NCBI GenBank assembly: GCA_002694465.1
Contig: NZMG01000039.1
Coordinates: 1 to 64,000 of the forward strand
Origin: Flavobacteriaceae bacterium
GTDB taxonomy: Bacteria > Bacteroidota > Bacteroidia > Flavobacteriales > Flavobacteriaceae
DNA length: 64,000 nucleotides
Direction: 5' to 3'
A program made the translations under genes and the position numbers. The notes under the pieces are model-generated. The model saw nothing but the letters and a program-made list of their open reading frames with translations. It was not told the DNA's origin and ran no database searches. Below are positions 25,817-35,969 of this stretch, one piece after another; position 1 is the first letter of the stretch; each line of letters begins with the position of its first letter.

Positions 25817-26392
25817 ATGAATTATTTACCTTTTTTTACACTCCTCTTCTTAGTGTTTTTATCTTGTGGTGATGCTACTTCTGAAGAAAATATTTCTCAA
25901 GAAGTTGTAGTTGATACATCTGTCTATGGAAAAACCCATTTTGAGGTTCCCAAACTCATCCCTCAAGCAAATGCTTTGGTAGATAATTGGCCTATTTTTC
26001 AGGATTTTAGAGGTGAAGCTTTGACGCTAAAAAACATAAAATTAGAAGATCTAAAAATAAAGTCTGAAAAACTATTGGCGCATACCGATTCGCTTTCAAA
26101 AAATATTCCAGATACTCTGTATTCGAATGCAATTCAATCAAGATTAACTATTGTAAAAACGAGAATACATTTATTAAAGCAAGAAGTAAACAGGGGGAAA
26201 ACTCGCCCTGAAGAAATAGAAAACAATCTTGTAGAAGCGCAAAAAGCGATTGAAACATTTATCATTCAAATTAACGAGAAAGTACTCAAAGACAAAATAG
26301 ACTTTCAACGAAAAGATGACGAACAGAAAGAACTCGAAAAGCAAAAAAAAGCAAGAGATTCAATATTTGAATTAGAATTAGAAGATCAATAA
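25817..26392 (+). CDS. hypothetical coiled-coil lipoprotein
   Basis: 191 residues: signal peptide with lipobox FLSC, a conserved-looking block (PKLIPQANALVDNWPIFQDF, about 48-67), and a long helical coiled-coil region rich in Lys/Glu (about 75-191). The family is one of unnamed Bacteroidota lipoproteins, sometimes given uninformative coiled-coil names. It lies 41 bp upstream of the M13 peptidase gene on the same strand and may be cotranscribed. Function unknown. Confidence 0.62.
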   Translation: MNYLPFFTLLFLVFLSCGDATSEENISQEVVVDTSVYGKTHFEVPKLIPQANALVDNWPIFQDFRGEALTLKNIKLEDLKIKSEKLLAHTDSLSKNIPDTLYSNAIQSRLTIVKTRIHLLKQEVNRGKTRPEEIENNLVEAQKAIETFIIQINEKVLKDKIDFQRKDDEQKELEKQKKARDSIFELELEDQ

Positions 26393-26433
26393 TCACTTTT
26401 ACACCAAAAAATATAATAACAAACTAAAAAACA

Positions 26434-28497
26434 ATGAAAAAAATACTTTTAAAATCCCTTCTTTTATTTGGAATTTTCGCTGTTACTTTTTCTTCATGTA
26501 AGGAAAAAGAAACTGCCCAAATAGAGGACGAACCAAGAGGAATTATCTTGGCTAATATGGATACACTTGTAAGTCCAAAAGATGACTTTTATAGTTATGT
26601 AAACGGAACTTGGATGAAAAATACAGAAATCCCTGAAGACGAAGTACGTTGGGGCGGTTTTAATGTATTGCGCAAAAAAACGGATCAAGACATGCTTGCT
26701 ATTTTGGACAAAGCCCAAAAAAGCGACAAATATGCTCCCGATACAGATCAAGCAAAAGCAATTATGATATTCCAAACCGAGTTGGATACTCTATCTCGAA
26801 ATAAAGAAGGAATTGCGCCACTTCAACCTATTTTAGATAAAATTGCTGCCATAACATCAGTTCAGGATTTTCAAAAAGTGATGACCGAAAATGCAGCAGA
26901 GGTTTCGCAACCCTTCTTTGGAATTGCCGCTTTTTCAAATCCTAATAATAGTGCCATGAACTCCTGTTATATTATACCGGGCGGACTTGGATTGCCAGAT
27001 CGTGATTATTACACAAATACCGACGCAAAATCTATTGAAATAAGACAACAATATGTTGACCACATCACTAGAATGCTTCAGTTTTTAGGAGATACAGAAC
27101 CAGATGCTCGTAAACAAGCTGAGACTATTCTTGCTTTTGAAACTAATTTAGCCATTCCTCGATTAGATAAGGTAGCACGAAGAGATTTCAGAAATTTCAA
27201 CAATCCTCGTTCTTTGGAGCAGGTGCAAAAAATGGTTCCGTCAATTTCCTGGAAAGATGCTTTTACCTCCATGGGTGTTACCAAAAAAGTAGATACAGTA
27301 ATGGTGATGCAACCTGCCTATATGAATGTAGTAAAAAACACTCTAGAAAAAGGTGATATTGAAACTTGGAAAACGGTGATGCGTTGGGCAACACTTAATA
27401 ATGCAGCAGGAATGCTTTCTACAGATATTGAAAAAGCAAACTGGGATTTTTATAGCAAAACGTTGCGTGGAGCTAAAAAACAAAAATCTGCAGAAGAGCG
27501 TGCGCTTGCCACTGTAAATAATACCGTGGGAGAAGCTTTAGGAAAATTGTATGTGGATGAAATGTTTCCACCTGAAGCAAAGAAGAAAGCCGAAGATATG
27601 ATTGCCAACGTCATTGAAGCTTTTAAAGAAAGAATTCAAAAGCTAGACTGGATGGGTGATTCCACAAAGGTGAAGGCTATTCAGAAACTAGATAAATTCA
27701 CTGTTAAAATTGGTTATCCAGATAAATGGAAGGATTTTTCTACCATGGCAGTGAAGACAGATAACAATTATTATCAAAATATGGTGGCTGTTAATCAATG
27801 GCAACTAAAAGATAACTTAGACAGAATTGATGAGCCAGTAGACCGCACCGAATGGGGCATGTCTCCACAAACCGTTAATGCGTATTTCAATCCTTTTAAT
27901 AACGAAATTGTATTTCCAGCCGCAATTCTGCAACCTCCATTTTATGATTACTTAGCAGATGAAGCTGTTAATTATGGCGGAATTGGCGCTGTAATTGGCC
28001 ATGAAATTTCACATGCTTTTGATGATAGTGGTTCTCGATTCGATTCTGATGGGAATCTAGTAAACTGGTGGACTGAAAGTGATTTAGATCAGTTTACAGG
28101 ACGGGTGAGTAAGTTAGCAGAACAATACGACCAAATTGAAGTGTTAGATAGTGTTTTCATTAATGGGAAATTCACATCGGGTGAAAACATTGGAGATTTA
28201 GGAGGTCTATTAGGCGCCTATGATGGCCTTCAGAAATTTTATAAAGAAAATGGAAAGCCCGAAAATATTGACGGATTTACCCCAGAGCAACGTTTCTTTA
28301 TGAGCTGGGTAACTGTATGGAGAACCAAACAAACCGAAGATTATTTAAGAACTCAAATTAAAACCGACCCACATTCACCAGGGCGTTATAGAGCGACACA
28401 ACCTTTATTAAATATTGATGCCTTTTATGAAGCTTTTGATATTCAAGAAGGGGATAAAATGTATATAAAACCAGAAGACCGAGTGAGGATCTGGTAG
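26434..28497 (+). CDS. M13 (neprilysin/PepO-like) metallopeptidase lipoprotein
   Basis: 687 residues. The lipobox is FSSC at about 21-24. The zinc site is GHEISHAF, with His523, Glu524 and His527, and the third-ligand motif is ENIGDLGG. The substrate motif NAYFNPFNNEIVFPAAIL (NAYY/F type) and the C-terminus DRVRIW are family marks. M13 enzymes are endopeptidases acting on short peptides, here probably on the outer face of a membrane. An intrinsic terminator follows 18 bp after the stop. Confidence 0.93.
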   Translation: MKKILLKSLLLFGIFAVTFSSCKEKETAQIEDEPRGIILANMDTLVSPKDDFYSYVNGTWMKNTEIPEDEVRWGGFNVLRKKTDQDMLAILDKAQKSDKYAPDTDQAKAIMIFQTELDTLSRNKEGIAPLQPILDKIAAITSVQDFQKVMTENAAEVSQPFFGIAAFSNPNNSAMNSCYIIPGGLGLPDRDYYTNTDAKSIEIRQQYVDHITRMLQFLGDTEPDARKQAETILAFETNLAIPRLDKVARRDFRNFNNPRSLEQVQKMVPSISWKDAFTSMGVTKKVDTVMVMQPAYMNVVKNTLEKGDIETWKTVMRWATLNNAAGMLSTDIEKANWDFYSKTLRGAKKQKSAEERALATVNNTVGEALGKLYVDEMFPPEAKKKAEDMIANVIEAFKERIQKLDWMGDSTKVKAIQKLDKFTVKIGYPDKWKDFSTMAVKTDNNYYQNMVAVNQWQLKDNLDRIDEPVDRTEWGMSPQTVNAYFNPFNNEIVFPAAILQPPFYDYLADEAVNYGGIGAVIGHEISHAFDDSGSRFDSDGNLVNWWTESDLDQFTGRVSKLAEQYDQIEVLDSVFINGKFTSGENIGDLGGLLGAYDGLQKFYKENGKPENIDGFTPEQRFFMSWVTVWRTKQTEDYLRTQIKTDPHSPGRYRATQPLLNIDAFYEAFDIQEGDKMYIKPEDRVRIW

Positions 28498-28515
28498 TTT
28501 AATAAATAAACTGAA

Positions 28516-28543
28516 AAGGGGAGCCAATAGGCTCCTTTTTTTA
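28516..28543 (+). terminator. intrinsic terminator after the M13 peptidase gene
   Basis: GGAGCC-AATA-GGCTCC hairpin followed by seven T. It also precedes the end of the convergent MATE gene at 28541. Confidence 0.82.
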
Positions 28544-29914
28544 TTCTATTAAATCTTTTTTAACCGCTTTATTTAAATAGTAGGCAGTTACTAAAGTGGA
28601 AAGTACATCGGCAATTGGAAAAGCTATCCAAACTCCAAAAACACCTATAAAAGGAGGGAGTGTTAACAATAAAGGAATTAAAAAGAAACCCTGTTTTGTT
28701 AAACTCAATAATAATGCAGGAATTGCCTTCCCTATGGCCTGGAAATATGAAGCGCCAATCAATTGAATTACAATCACTGGAGTAGCAGCAAATACCCAAC
28801 GAAGTGCAGATGGGGTTCTCCTTAATAATTCTTCATTGTTCGCTAAGGTTGCCGCATCTAAGCTTTCAGAATTACTAATAAAGATTGATACAATATCAGC
28901 AGGAAAAAGCATTATACTAGCAAAAATTACCAGTGCTATGGCTCCGGAATATTTTATCGATATATTGATTGCTTCTTTCACCCTTCCGAAGTTTTGTGCC
29001 CCGTAATTATATCCCGCAATAGGCATAAATCCTTGGTTTACCCCAATTACTGGGAATAATGCAAACATGAGCATTCGGCTAATAATTCCGTACGAAGCTA
29101 CGTCAAGCGAATCTCCATAAGTGATTAGTACATTATTCAATAAAATTGTAAGTACCGCAATGGTTCCTTGTCGTGCTAGAGTAACAAAACTTAATGCGTT
29201 GATTTCTTTTACGATTTTTCCATTTAAAAGGAAAGACGAGATCTTTAGTTTTAGTTCGCTTTTAGCAACAAAAAACCAAAAAATAAACAAAAAGCAGATG
29301 GCATAACTTATAAAGGTTGCCCAAGCAGCACCTTCCATCCCAAAATCAAACACTTTTATGAGTATCCAATCCATGAATATGTTCCCAATAGCTGGAAGCA
29401 TCATGGCATACATGGCAAATTTGGGTTTTCCTTCGGCTCGAATCACATTGTTTCCCATCATACACATGGCAAGCATGACAATTCCGTAGAGAACAATTCG
29501 ATAATACGTTAATGCTAGTTCCTTGAATGATTCATCGGCTCCAAAAAATTCAATAAGTTGGTGTTGGAAAATCAATCCCAAAAGTGCCAAAATTCCTGAA
29601 GTGAAAAAAGTCAATGTAATCTGATTCCCAAAAACTTTTAGCGCCTTTTCATGATTTCCAGAACCCAATGCACGTGAAAGGACTGAAGTACCTCCTATCC
29701 CAACGGAAAGCCCAATAGCTCCAATAAAAAAGGTGACTGGTATTACTACGGTAATAGCAGAAATGGCAAGTGGACCAATCCAACGGCCTACAAAAATGGT
29801 ATCCACTATCATATTAAGGGACATAACCAAAATTCCTATCGAGGCAGGGACTGCCTGCTGAACAAGTAATTTGCTAATGGGTGAAGTTCCTAATAAAGTG
29901 GATTTTTTACTCAT
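28541..29914 (-). CDS. MATE-family efflux transporter
   Basis: 457 residues from the ATG at 29912-29914, which overlaps the hemH stop by one base (TAATG) and suits translational coupling; a longer open frame to 29962 lies inside hemH and is rejected. About 12 membrane helices are seen in two halves, with MATE motifs such as VDTIFVGRWIGPLAISA and GIGGTSVLSRALGSG. These proteins export cationic drugs or metabolites using Na+ or H+. Coupling to hemH raises the idea of porphyrin or drug export, but that is inference. Confidence 0.88.
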   Translation of the reverse strand: MSKKSTLLGTSPISKLLVQQAVPASIGILVMSLNMIVDTIFVGRWIGPLAISAITVVIPVTFFIGAIGLSVGIGGTSVLSRALGSGNHEKALKVFGNQITLTFFTSGILALLGLIFQHQLIEFFGADESFKELALTYYRIVLYGIVMLAMCMMGNNVIRAEGKPKFAMYAMMLPAIGNIFMDWILIKVFDFGMEGAAWATFISYAICFLFIFWFFVAKSELKLKISSFLLNGKIVKEINALSFVTLARQGTIAVLTILLNNVLITYGDSLDVASYGIISRMLMFALFPVIGVNQGFMPIAGYNYGAQNFGRVKEAINISIKYSGAIALVIFASIMLFPADIVSIFISNSESLDAATLANNEELLRRTPSALRWVFAATPVIVIQLIGASYFQAIGKAIPALLLSLTKQGFFLIPLLLTLPPFIGVFGVWIAFPIADVLSTLVTAYYLNKAVKKDLIE

Positions 29915-30954
29915 TAAGCGATGGCTGTTTTGACATCGGTAAGTTGCCATTCTTCGATCCAATTGGCTAGCAATTGTGCAAAATCATCGCGGTCATTTAA
30001 ACACGGAATGGTTGTAAACTCTTTTCCACCCACTTCGTGAAATATTTCTTCCCCTTCCATGGCTATTTCTTCTAATGTTTCAAGGCAATCACTTACAAAA
30101 GCTGGGGTAACAATTGCCATATTCTTGATTCCTTTCTTTCCAAAACGCTCAATGGTTCTATCGGTATAGGGTTGTAACCAAGGGTCAAATCCTAATCGAG
30201 ATTGAAACGAGGAAGAATAGGTGCCTTCTTGTAAATTCAACTTTTCTGCAACCAGTTGAGTAGTTTTAAGGCATTGGTGTCGATAGCAAAATGTATGTGC
30301 TTCAGAAGGTGTTACACAACATTGCCCATCGATTTTACAGTGGCTTTGTGTAATATCACTTTTTCGAATATGTCTCTCAGGAACCCCATGATAACTGAAC
30401 AATACATGCTCATAGTTTTTTCCTTTGAGGCCTTCGGCTATACTTTTTGAAAGTACTTGGATATAGTCTTCACGTTTATAGAATGCCGAAAATGTATCTA
30501 CCTCGAGATTCGGGAAAAACTCTTTTTGAAGTTCTTCAACTTTTACGTTAATCGTTTCAGTAGTCGCCATGGCAAACTGAGGATATAATGGCATCACCAA
30601 TACTTGATTCACTCCTTTATCAACCAATTCCTGCAGCCCCTTTTTCAAGGTCATGCTTCCATAGCGCATTGATAAGGACACCGGAATGTTTGTGCTTTGC
30701 TGTACTTTTTCTTTAAGTCTTTCGGAAATAACAATTAATGGAGACCCTTCTTCCCACCATATTTTTTGGTAGGCTTCTGCCGATTTCTTTGGGCGTGTAT
30801 TTAAAATGATTCCTCGAACTAGCAAAATTCTAGCCCATTTTGGGACATCAATAACACGAGGGTCCATTAAAAACTCATCGAGGTATTTTTTTACATCTTT
30901 AGGATTGGTACTATCTGGGGAACCTAAATTTACAAGGAGCACTCCTTTTTTCAT
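29914..30954 (-). CDS. hemH: ferrochelatase
   Basis: 346 residues. It inserts Fe2+ into protoporphyrin IX, the last step of protohaem synthesis. Family motifs are VLLVNLGSPDS, the active-site His189 in FSYHGVPERH, and PAFVSDCLETLEEIAMEG with the proton-relay Glu. A cysteine group (Cys206, 212, 213, 223, 228; QCCVTPSEAHTFCYRHQC) lies in the region where other bacterial ferrochelatases carry Cys clusters. It is on the opposite strand from the hemA operon and coupled to the MATE gene. Confidence 0.96.
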   Translation of the reverse strand: MKKGVLLVNLGSPDSTNPKDVKKYLDEFLMDPRVIDVPKWARILLVRGIILNTRPKKSAEAYQKIWWEEGSPLIVISERLKEKVQQSTNIPVSLSMRYGSMTLKKGLQELVDKGVNQVLVMPLYPQFAMATTETINVKVEELQKEFFPNLEVDTFSAFYKREDYIQVLSKSIAEGLKGKNYEHVLFSYHGVPERHIRKSDITQSHCKIDGQCCVTPSEAHTFCYRHQCLKTTQLVAEKLNLQEGTYSSSFQSRLGFDPWLQPYTDRTIERFGKKGIKNMAIVTPAFVSDCLETLEEIAMEGEEIFHEVGGKEFTTIPCLNDRDDFAQLLANWIEEWQLTDVKTAIA

Positions 30955-31043
30955 AATTCTTTTTTACAAAACAAAAATAGTATGCATTAGTGGAAACTTT
31001 CTTAAAAAAGTATCAAACTTCCTCATTTACATATTTAATATTT

Positions 31044-31934
31044 CTATTGGGTTAAGCTCATCACAAATTTCTTGGGTGTCACCCCATATTTCTTTTTAAA
31101 GGCTGCAATAAAATGGCTTGCTGTGCTATACCCAACTTTAAGTCCTACTTCATTTACGTTATAGGAACCAGAAACTAATAATTGTCTTGCTACCTCCATT
31201 TTATAATCGAATAAAAAGCTAAACACGGGCTCACCATACACCTGTTTAAAACCCTCTTTTAGTTTATTTAAGGATAAACCAATCTCCTTGGACAGCTCCT
31301 GTAAAGTAGGGGGTTCGGACATTCTTTCAATAATAATATCCTTTGCTTTTTTAATTTTAGCTACATTGGTTTCATCTACTAAAAAAGGGCATTGTTCAAT
31401 ATCTACACTTTGCGGAGTATTAAAATAAAGACTTAATAATTCATAGGTTTTTGCCTTAAAATAAAGTGGTTTCACCATGGGATGCAAACTAAATTGTAAC
31501 AACTGATTTAATACAATCGCCATAGAAGGAGAAAAAATAGTGTCTTTATAATACTTACGTTCTTTGTTTTCACCACTCAAGAAAGAAATATAATTAGCCT
31601 CCTTAGAAAATAACTCGTGAAGTTTTTTAATGGGAAGTAATATTGAAATCAGCCAACTTTTTGGCTGCAAGGACAGTTCAATGGGTAAATCCAATTTCGG
31701 ATTATATAGTAGTAGTGCGTGGTCTTCTAGAATGGGTAAGTTGTAACTTCCTTCATTAAAAACAAAGGCTCCTTGCCCCTTAACACAAAAGTGAAACTGA
31801 ATAAAATTAGAATTTACTTCACGCTTAAAATATTGATTTTCAGTAGAATCATTTGTAAACTTTAAAATAAAAAATCCTGTTTCTACTTGTGTCTCTTCAT
31901 ATATACCTTGAGCGATACTTTTATCAGAAATCAT
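31044..31934 (-). CDS. AraC-family transcriptional regulator next to haem genes
   Basis: 296 residues. The N-terminal beta-rich sensing domain contains QFHFCVKGQGAFVFNEGSYN; the C-terminal double helix-turn-helix includes PTLQELSKEIGLSLNKLKEGFKQVYG and NVNEVGLKVGYSTASHFIAAFKKKYGVTPKKF. The recognition pattern resembles PchR/siderophore-type AraC regulators. It diverges from hemA with 181 bp between starts and lies before hemH, so control of haem synthesis or iron supply is a fair guess. The effector is unknown. Confidence 0.86.
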   Translation of the reverse strand: MISDKSIAQGIYEETQVETGFFILKFTNDSTENQYFKREVNSNFIQFHFCVKGQGAFVFNEGSYNLPILEDHALLLYNPKLDLPIELSLQPKSWLISILLPIKKLHELFSKEANYISFLSGENKERKYYKDTIFSPSMAIVLNQLLQFSLHPMVKPLYFKAKTYELLSLYFNTPQSVDIEQCPFLVDETNVAKIKKAKDIIIERMSEPPTLQELSKEIGLSLNKLKEGFKQVYGEPVFSFLFDYKMEVARQLLVSGSYNVNEVGLKVGYSTASHFIAAFKKKYGVTPKKFVMSLTQ

Positions 31935-32094
31935 AAAGATAATCTTTTGGCGTTATTTAGAATAATTCCAAATAAAGACTCTATTAAACACCGAAAATAC
32001 TACAAAAAACTGATATTTATCATTGAAAAAAGCAAATTAACACCTAACGATACTATATATACTTTTAGCGTTACTTTTTATTACCGCATACTAC

Positions 32095-32102
32095 TACATT
32101 TG
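32095..32102 (+). promoter_or_regulatory. TAnnTTTG promoter box for the hemA operon
   Basis: TACATTTG, 13 nt before the hemA ATG at 32116, inside the 181-bp divergent region shared with the AraC gene. The -33 element is weak. Confidence 0.55.
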
Positions 32103-32115
32103 CACTTGTAATTCA

Positions 32116-33378
32116 ATGATGAGAAGCCAGAATCAACATTTTTCACCTTCTACTGAAGAACATTTTTTTGTAATTGGTCTTAATTACCTTAAGGCCGATG
32201 CTGAAACTCGTGGGCATTTTAGTCTTTCAGAAGCATCACAGGAAGTCCTTTTGCGAAATGCAAAACAAATTGGTTTTCAGTCTTTAAGCGTTATTTCAAC
32301 TTGCAATCGCACCGAACTTTACGGGTTTGCAAAAAATGAAAATGATATTATTGCACTTTTATGTAAACACACTGTTGGAACGGTGGCGGAGTTTGAAAAA
32401 GTTGGATATACATATAAAAATTCTGATGCCGTCTCGCATCTCTTCAAAGTAGGAACGGGCTTAGACAGCCAGATTTTAGGAGATTTCGAAATTATAAGTC
32501 AGTTAAGAAAGAGTTTTCGCTTTGCAAAGGAACTTGGATTACTAAACGCTTATATGGAGCGGCTTATTAATGTAGTGATTCAATCTAGTAAGCGCATAAA
32601 GAATGAAACAGGAATTTCTTCGGGAGCTACATCGGTGAGTTTTGCAGCGGTGCAGTACATCATGGCTCGTGTTCCATATATTTCTGAAAAAAATATTTTG
32701 CTATTTGGGGTAGGTAAAATTGGCAGAAATACCTGTGAAAATTTAATAAAGCACACTAGAAATAAGCACATTACCCTTATTAATCGAACCAAGGTTAAGG
32801 CAGAAGAGGTAGCAGGAAAATTTAACCTGTTGGTAAAGGATTATTCCAATATTCAAAGTGAGATTGCCCAAACAGATATCCTTGTGGTTGCCACAGGTGC
32901 ACAACAACCCACCATAAATAAAGAACTGCTTTACTTAAAAAAACCCTTATTAATTTTAGATCTTTCTATACCAAAAAATGTTTCTGAAAATGTTATAGAA
33001 AACCCGTTGGTGACCTTAGTACATTTGGATGAGCTCTCAAAAATGACTGATCAAACCCTTTCACAAAGAAAAGCAGATCTTCCAAAGGCTATAAAAATTA
33101 TTGAAGAAGCCAAGGAGGAATTTAATACCTGGGCATCTCATCGAAAATTTGCTCCAACTATAAAAGCTATTAAAGAAAAGCTTTCAGAAATTAAAGCAGG
33201 AGAGATAGATTTTCAGAAAAAGAAAATTGAAGGGTTTCACGAAGAACACGCCGAAATCTTAGCCGATCGATTGATTCAAAAAATTGCTACACAGGTTGTT
33301 GGTCACTTAAAAAATGCTAACGGCACTTCTCAAGATAGCATTGAAATACTAAAACAAGTTTTTGAACTTGAAAACTAA
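32116..33378 (+). CDS. hemA: glutamyl-tRNA reductase
   Basis: 420 residues; reduces glutamyl-tRNA to glutamate-1-semialdehyde with NADPH, the committed step of C5-pathway haem synthesis. The active-site Cys63 is in ISTCNRTELYGF. Other signatures are GTGLDSQILGDFEI and the NADPH motif FGVGKIGRNTCENL. Length is normal. The second Met (residue 2) could also start translation. First gene of an eight-gene run; hemC follows 5 bp later. The aminomutase gene hemL is not in the window. Confidence 0.96.
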   Translation: MMRSQNQHFSPSTEEHFFVIGLNYLKADAETRGHFSLSEASQEVLLRNAKQIGFQSLSVISTCNRTELYGFAKNENDIIALLCKHTVGTVAEFEKVGYTYKNSDAVSHLFKVGTGLDSQILGDFEIISQLRKSFRFAKELGLLNAYMERLINVVIQSSKRIKNETGISSGATSVSFAAVQYIMARVPYISEKNILLFGVGKIGRNTCENLIKHTRNKHITLINRTKVKAEEVAGKFNLLVKDYSNIQSEIAQTDILVVATGAQQPTINKELLYLKKPLLILDLSIPKNVSENVIENPLVTLVHLDELSKMTDQTLSQRKADLPKAIKIIEEAKEEFNTWASHRKFAPTIKAIKEKLSEIKAGEIDFQKKKIEGFHEEHAEILADRLIQKIATQVVGHLKNANGTSQDSIEILKQVFELEN

Positions 33379-33383
33379 ATCCC

Positions 33384-34298
33384 TTGAGCAAAGTAATCCG
33401 CATAGGAACACGCAACAGCCCTTTAGCCCTTTGGCAGGCGAATGTTGTTAAGTCACAACTAGAAAGATTGGGTTATCAAACGCTACTCATTCCCATTACC
33501 TCAACCGGAGATATAGTCCTGGATAAACCCTTATACGAATTAGGCATTACGGGCATATTCACAAAAACCTTAGACGTAGCTATGATTCAGGGGCAAATTG
33601 ATATTGCCGTTCATAGCATGAAGGACGTCCCAACGCTTCTTCCTAAGGGAATTATTCAAACGGCTGTTTTGAAAAGAGCTTCTCATGATGACATTTTAGT
33701 TACCAAAGCATTGTTTAATTATGAAGAAGAATGTACCATCGCTACAGGAAGTTTACGCCGAAAAGCCCAATGGCTTAATCGCTATCCGCACCACAAAGTG
33801 GTGGGTTTACGTGGTAACGTAAACACGAGGCTGCAAAGCCTCACGGATAGCGACTGGCAAGGTGCTATTTTTGCAAAAGCAGGTTTAGAGCGTATCGATT
33901 TACTCCCCGAAAATTATCAAGATTTACATTGGATGATTCCTGCTCCGGCGCAAGGTGCCATGGTGGTTGTAGCCAATGAAGAAGATACCTTTTGTGTTGA
34001 AGCCACAAGTAAATTGAACCACAAAGATTCACAAATTTGTACAGGAATTGAACGAGAATTTTTACGTGTTCTAGAAGGCGGATGTACTGCCCCCATAGGC
34101 GCCTTTGCAGGAGTAATTAAAGACAAAATTCTATTTAAAGGAATATTACTTTCCTTAGACGGAAAAGAAAAAATTGAGATTGAAGAAACTGCTTCTATAA
34201 ACCAAATAGAAGGTTTTGGGCGAAAATGTGCGAAGTATATTCTGTCTAATAGCGGAAAAGCACTGATGCAACAAATCAAAAATGAGATGTCAAAATAA
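33384..34298 (+). CDS. hemC: porphobilinogen deaminase (hydroxymethylbilane synthase)
   Basis: 304 residues. It joins four porphobilinogen units into hydroxymethylbilane. The cofactor-binding Cys234 is in EGGCTAPIGAFAG; RIGTRNSPLALWQA begins at residue 6 and HSMKDVPT is present. The start is TTG at 33384: the conserved N-terminus begins at once and no upstream ATG fits, so TTG is the best start. Its stop overlaps the hemD ATG by one base (TAATG). Confidence 0.95.
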   Translation: MSKVIRIGTRNSPLALWQANVVKSQLERLGYQTLLIPITSTGDIVLDKPLYELGITGIFTKTLDVAMIQGQIDIAVHSMKDVPTLLPKGIIQTAVLKRASHDDILVTKALFNYEEECTIATGSLRRKAQWLNRYPHHKVVGLRGNVNTRLQSLTDSDWQGAIFAKAGLERIDLLPENYQDLHWMIPAPAQGAMVVVANEEDTFCVEATSKLNHKDSQICTGIEREFLRVLEGGCTAPIGAFAGVIKDKILFKGILLSLDGKEKIEIEETASINQIEGFGRKCAKYILSNSGKALMQQIKNEMSK

Positions 34299-34948
34299 TG
34301 ACGGTGCTCTCCACTAAAATATTGACGGATACACAGAAAGAATTATTTCAAAATTCAGGAATGAACGTCATTGACTACGATGCTATTTCTATCGAGTTTT
34401 TAGATTTTGAAGCACCTCAGTTTGTGAAAAATGGAATCTTTACAAGTCAGAACGCAGTAAGGTCAATTTTGGATAAAAATATCCAAATTTCCAATGCTTT
34501 TTGTGTAGGAGAAAAAACAAAGCAACTTTTGGAAGAAAATGGGCAAAATGTTGTTAAAATGCACGAATATGCTTCAGAATTAACCGAATTTATCCAAAAT
34601 AACTACCAAAATGAGGAATTTTACTTCTTTTGTGGCAACCGAAGAAAAGAGGAGATTCCTTCTTCTTTCAAAAACTCAAAAAACACACTTTTTGAGCTAA
34701 AAACATACAAAACCGACTTAAATTCAGTAAAATTTGATCAAAAATGGGACGGAATCTTATTTTTTAGTCCAAGCGGGGTGCAAAGTTATACCATTAAAAA
34801 TTCACTTGGAATTACCTCAGTTTTTTGTATCGGAAAAACCACCGCAGAGGAAGCAAAATTACATATAAAGAGTCCTATTTTTATAGCTGATGACACTACT
34901 ATTGAAAGCGTTATTAAAAAGGCTATTAATACTTTAAAAAATGATTAA
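34298..34948 (+). CDS. hemD: uroporphyrinogen-III synthase
   Basis: 216 residues, low sequence conservation as usual for HemD, but the two-domain pattern is visible ([34 protein letters not shown]). It cyclises hydroxymethylbilane to uroporphyrinogen III. It starts on the last base of the hemC stop and its end overlaps the hemE start by 8 bp, so three haem genes are translationally linked. Confidence 0.9.
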   Translation: MTVLSTKILTDTQKELFQNSGMNVIDYDAISIEFLDFEAPQFVKNGIFTSQNAVRSILDKNIQISNAFCVGEKTKQLLEENGQNVVKMHEYASELTEFIQNNYQNEEFYFFCGNRRKEEIPSSFKNSKNTLFELKTYKTDLNSVKFDQKWDGILFFSPSGVQSYTIKNSLGITSVFCIGKTTAEEAKLHIKSPIFIADDTTIESVIKKAINTLKND

Positions 34949-35969
34949 AAACGATTTATTCTTGAGAGCCTTAAAAGGCGAAACTGTAGACCGACCCCCC
35001 GTATGGATGATGCGCCAAGCGGGAAGGTATTTACCCGAGTTTCAGGAAATAAAGGCCAAATACGACTTCTTTACGCGTTGTCAAACCCCAGAACTCGCTA
35101 GTGAAATTACAGTGCAACCCATTCGCCGATACGGTATGGATGCAGCTATTTTATTCAGTGATATTCTGGTAATACCTCAGGCCATGAATATTGAAGTAGA
35201 AATGAAAGCTGGAGTGGGTCCTTGGTTACCAAAGCCTATTAGAAGTCGAAAAGAATTAAGTGAAGTTGTAGTTCCAAACATTGAAGAGGCGTTAGGCTAT
35301 GTGTTGGAAGCAATTAAAATGACAAAGGATAAACTCAACAATGAAATTCCGTTGATTGGGTTTGCGGGAAGTCCGTGGACTATTTTATGTTATTGTGTGC
35401 AAGGTCAAGGAAGTAAAAACTTCGATAAGGCCAAAGAATTTTGCTTTACACAACCCGAATTGGCCCATGAATTACTTCAGAAAATAACCGATACGACTAT
35501 CCTTTATTTAAAAGAGAAAGTACAAGCTGGAGTGAATGCTGTTCAAATCTTCGACAGCTGGGGAGGAATGCTTTCACCCATTGATTACCAGGAGTTTAGT
35601 TGGAAATATATTCAGCAAATTATAGACGCACTAAAAGACATCACCCCTGTTATCGCCTTCGGAAAAGGTTGTTGGTTTGCTTTGGATACCATGGCAAAAA
35701 GTGGAGCTTCCGCACTGGGAGTGGATTGGACATGTTCCCCGAAAAATGCGAGATACCTTACAGGTGGTAACATAACACTGCAAGGGAATTTTGATCCTAC
35801 TCGATTATTCAGTCCGCCAAGAGAAATCAAAAAAATGGTAAAACAAATGATCGATGAGTTTGGGAAAGATCGATATATCGTAAATTTAGGCCACGGTATT
35901 TTACCCAATATTCCTTTGGAAAATGCAGGCACTTTTATTGAAGCCGTAAAAGAGTATAAAGCAGAATGA
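34941..35969 (+). CDS. hemE: uroporphyrinogen decarboxylase
   Basis: 342 residues. Motifs [45 protein letters not shown] and NLGHGILP are all present, covering the substrate pocket and its Asp. It decarboxylates uroporphyrinogen III to coproporphyrinogen III. It overlaps hemD by 8 bp and the next gene by 4 bp. Confidence 0.97.
   Translation: MIKNDLFLRALKGETVDRPPVWMMRQAGRYLPEFQEIKAKYDFFTRCQTPELASEITVQPIRRYGMDAAILFSDILVIPQAMNIEVEMKAGVGPWLPKPIRSRKELSEVVVPNIEEALGYVLEAIKMTKDKLNNEIPLIGFAGSPWTILCYCVQGQGSKNFDKAKEFCFTQPELAHELLQKITDTTILYLKEKVQAGVNAVQIFDSWGGMLSPIDYQEFSWKYIQQIIDALKDITPVIAFGKGCWFALDTMAKSGASALGVDWTCSPKNARYLTGGNITLQGNFDPTRLFSPPREIKKMVKQMIDEFGKDRYIVNLGHGILPNIPLENAGTFIEAVKEYKAE

Noticed and set aside
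29915..29962. Longer MATE transporter start at 29962
   Set aside because: The extra 16 residues lie inside hemH and are not hydrophobic or conserved-looking; the ATG overlapping the hemH stop is a better start.
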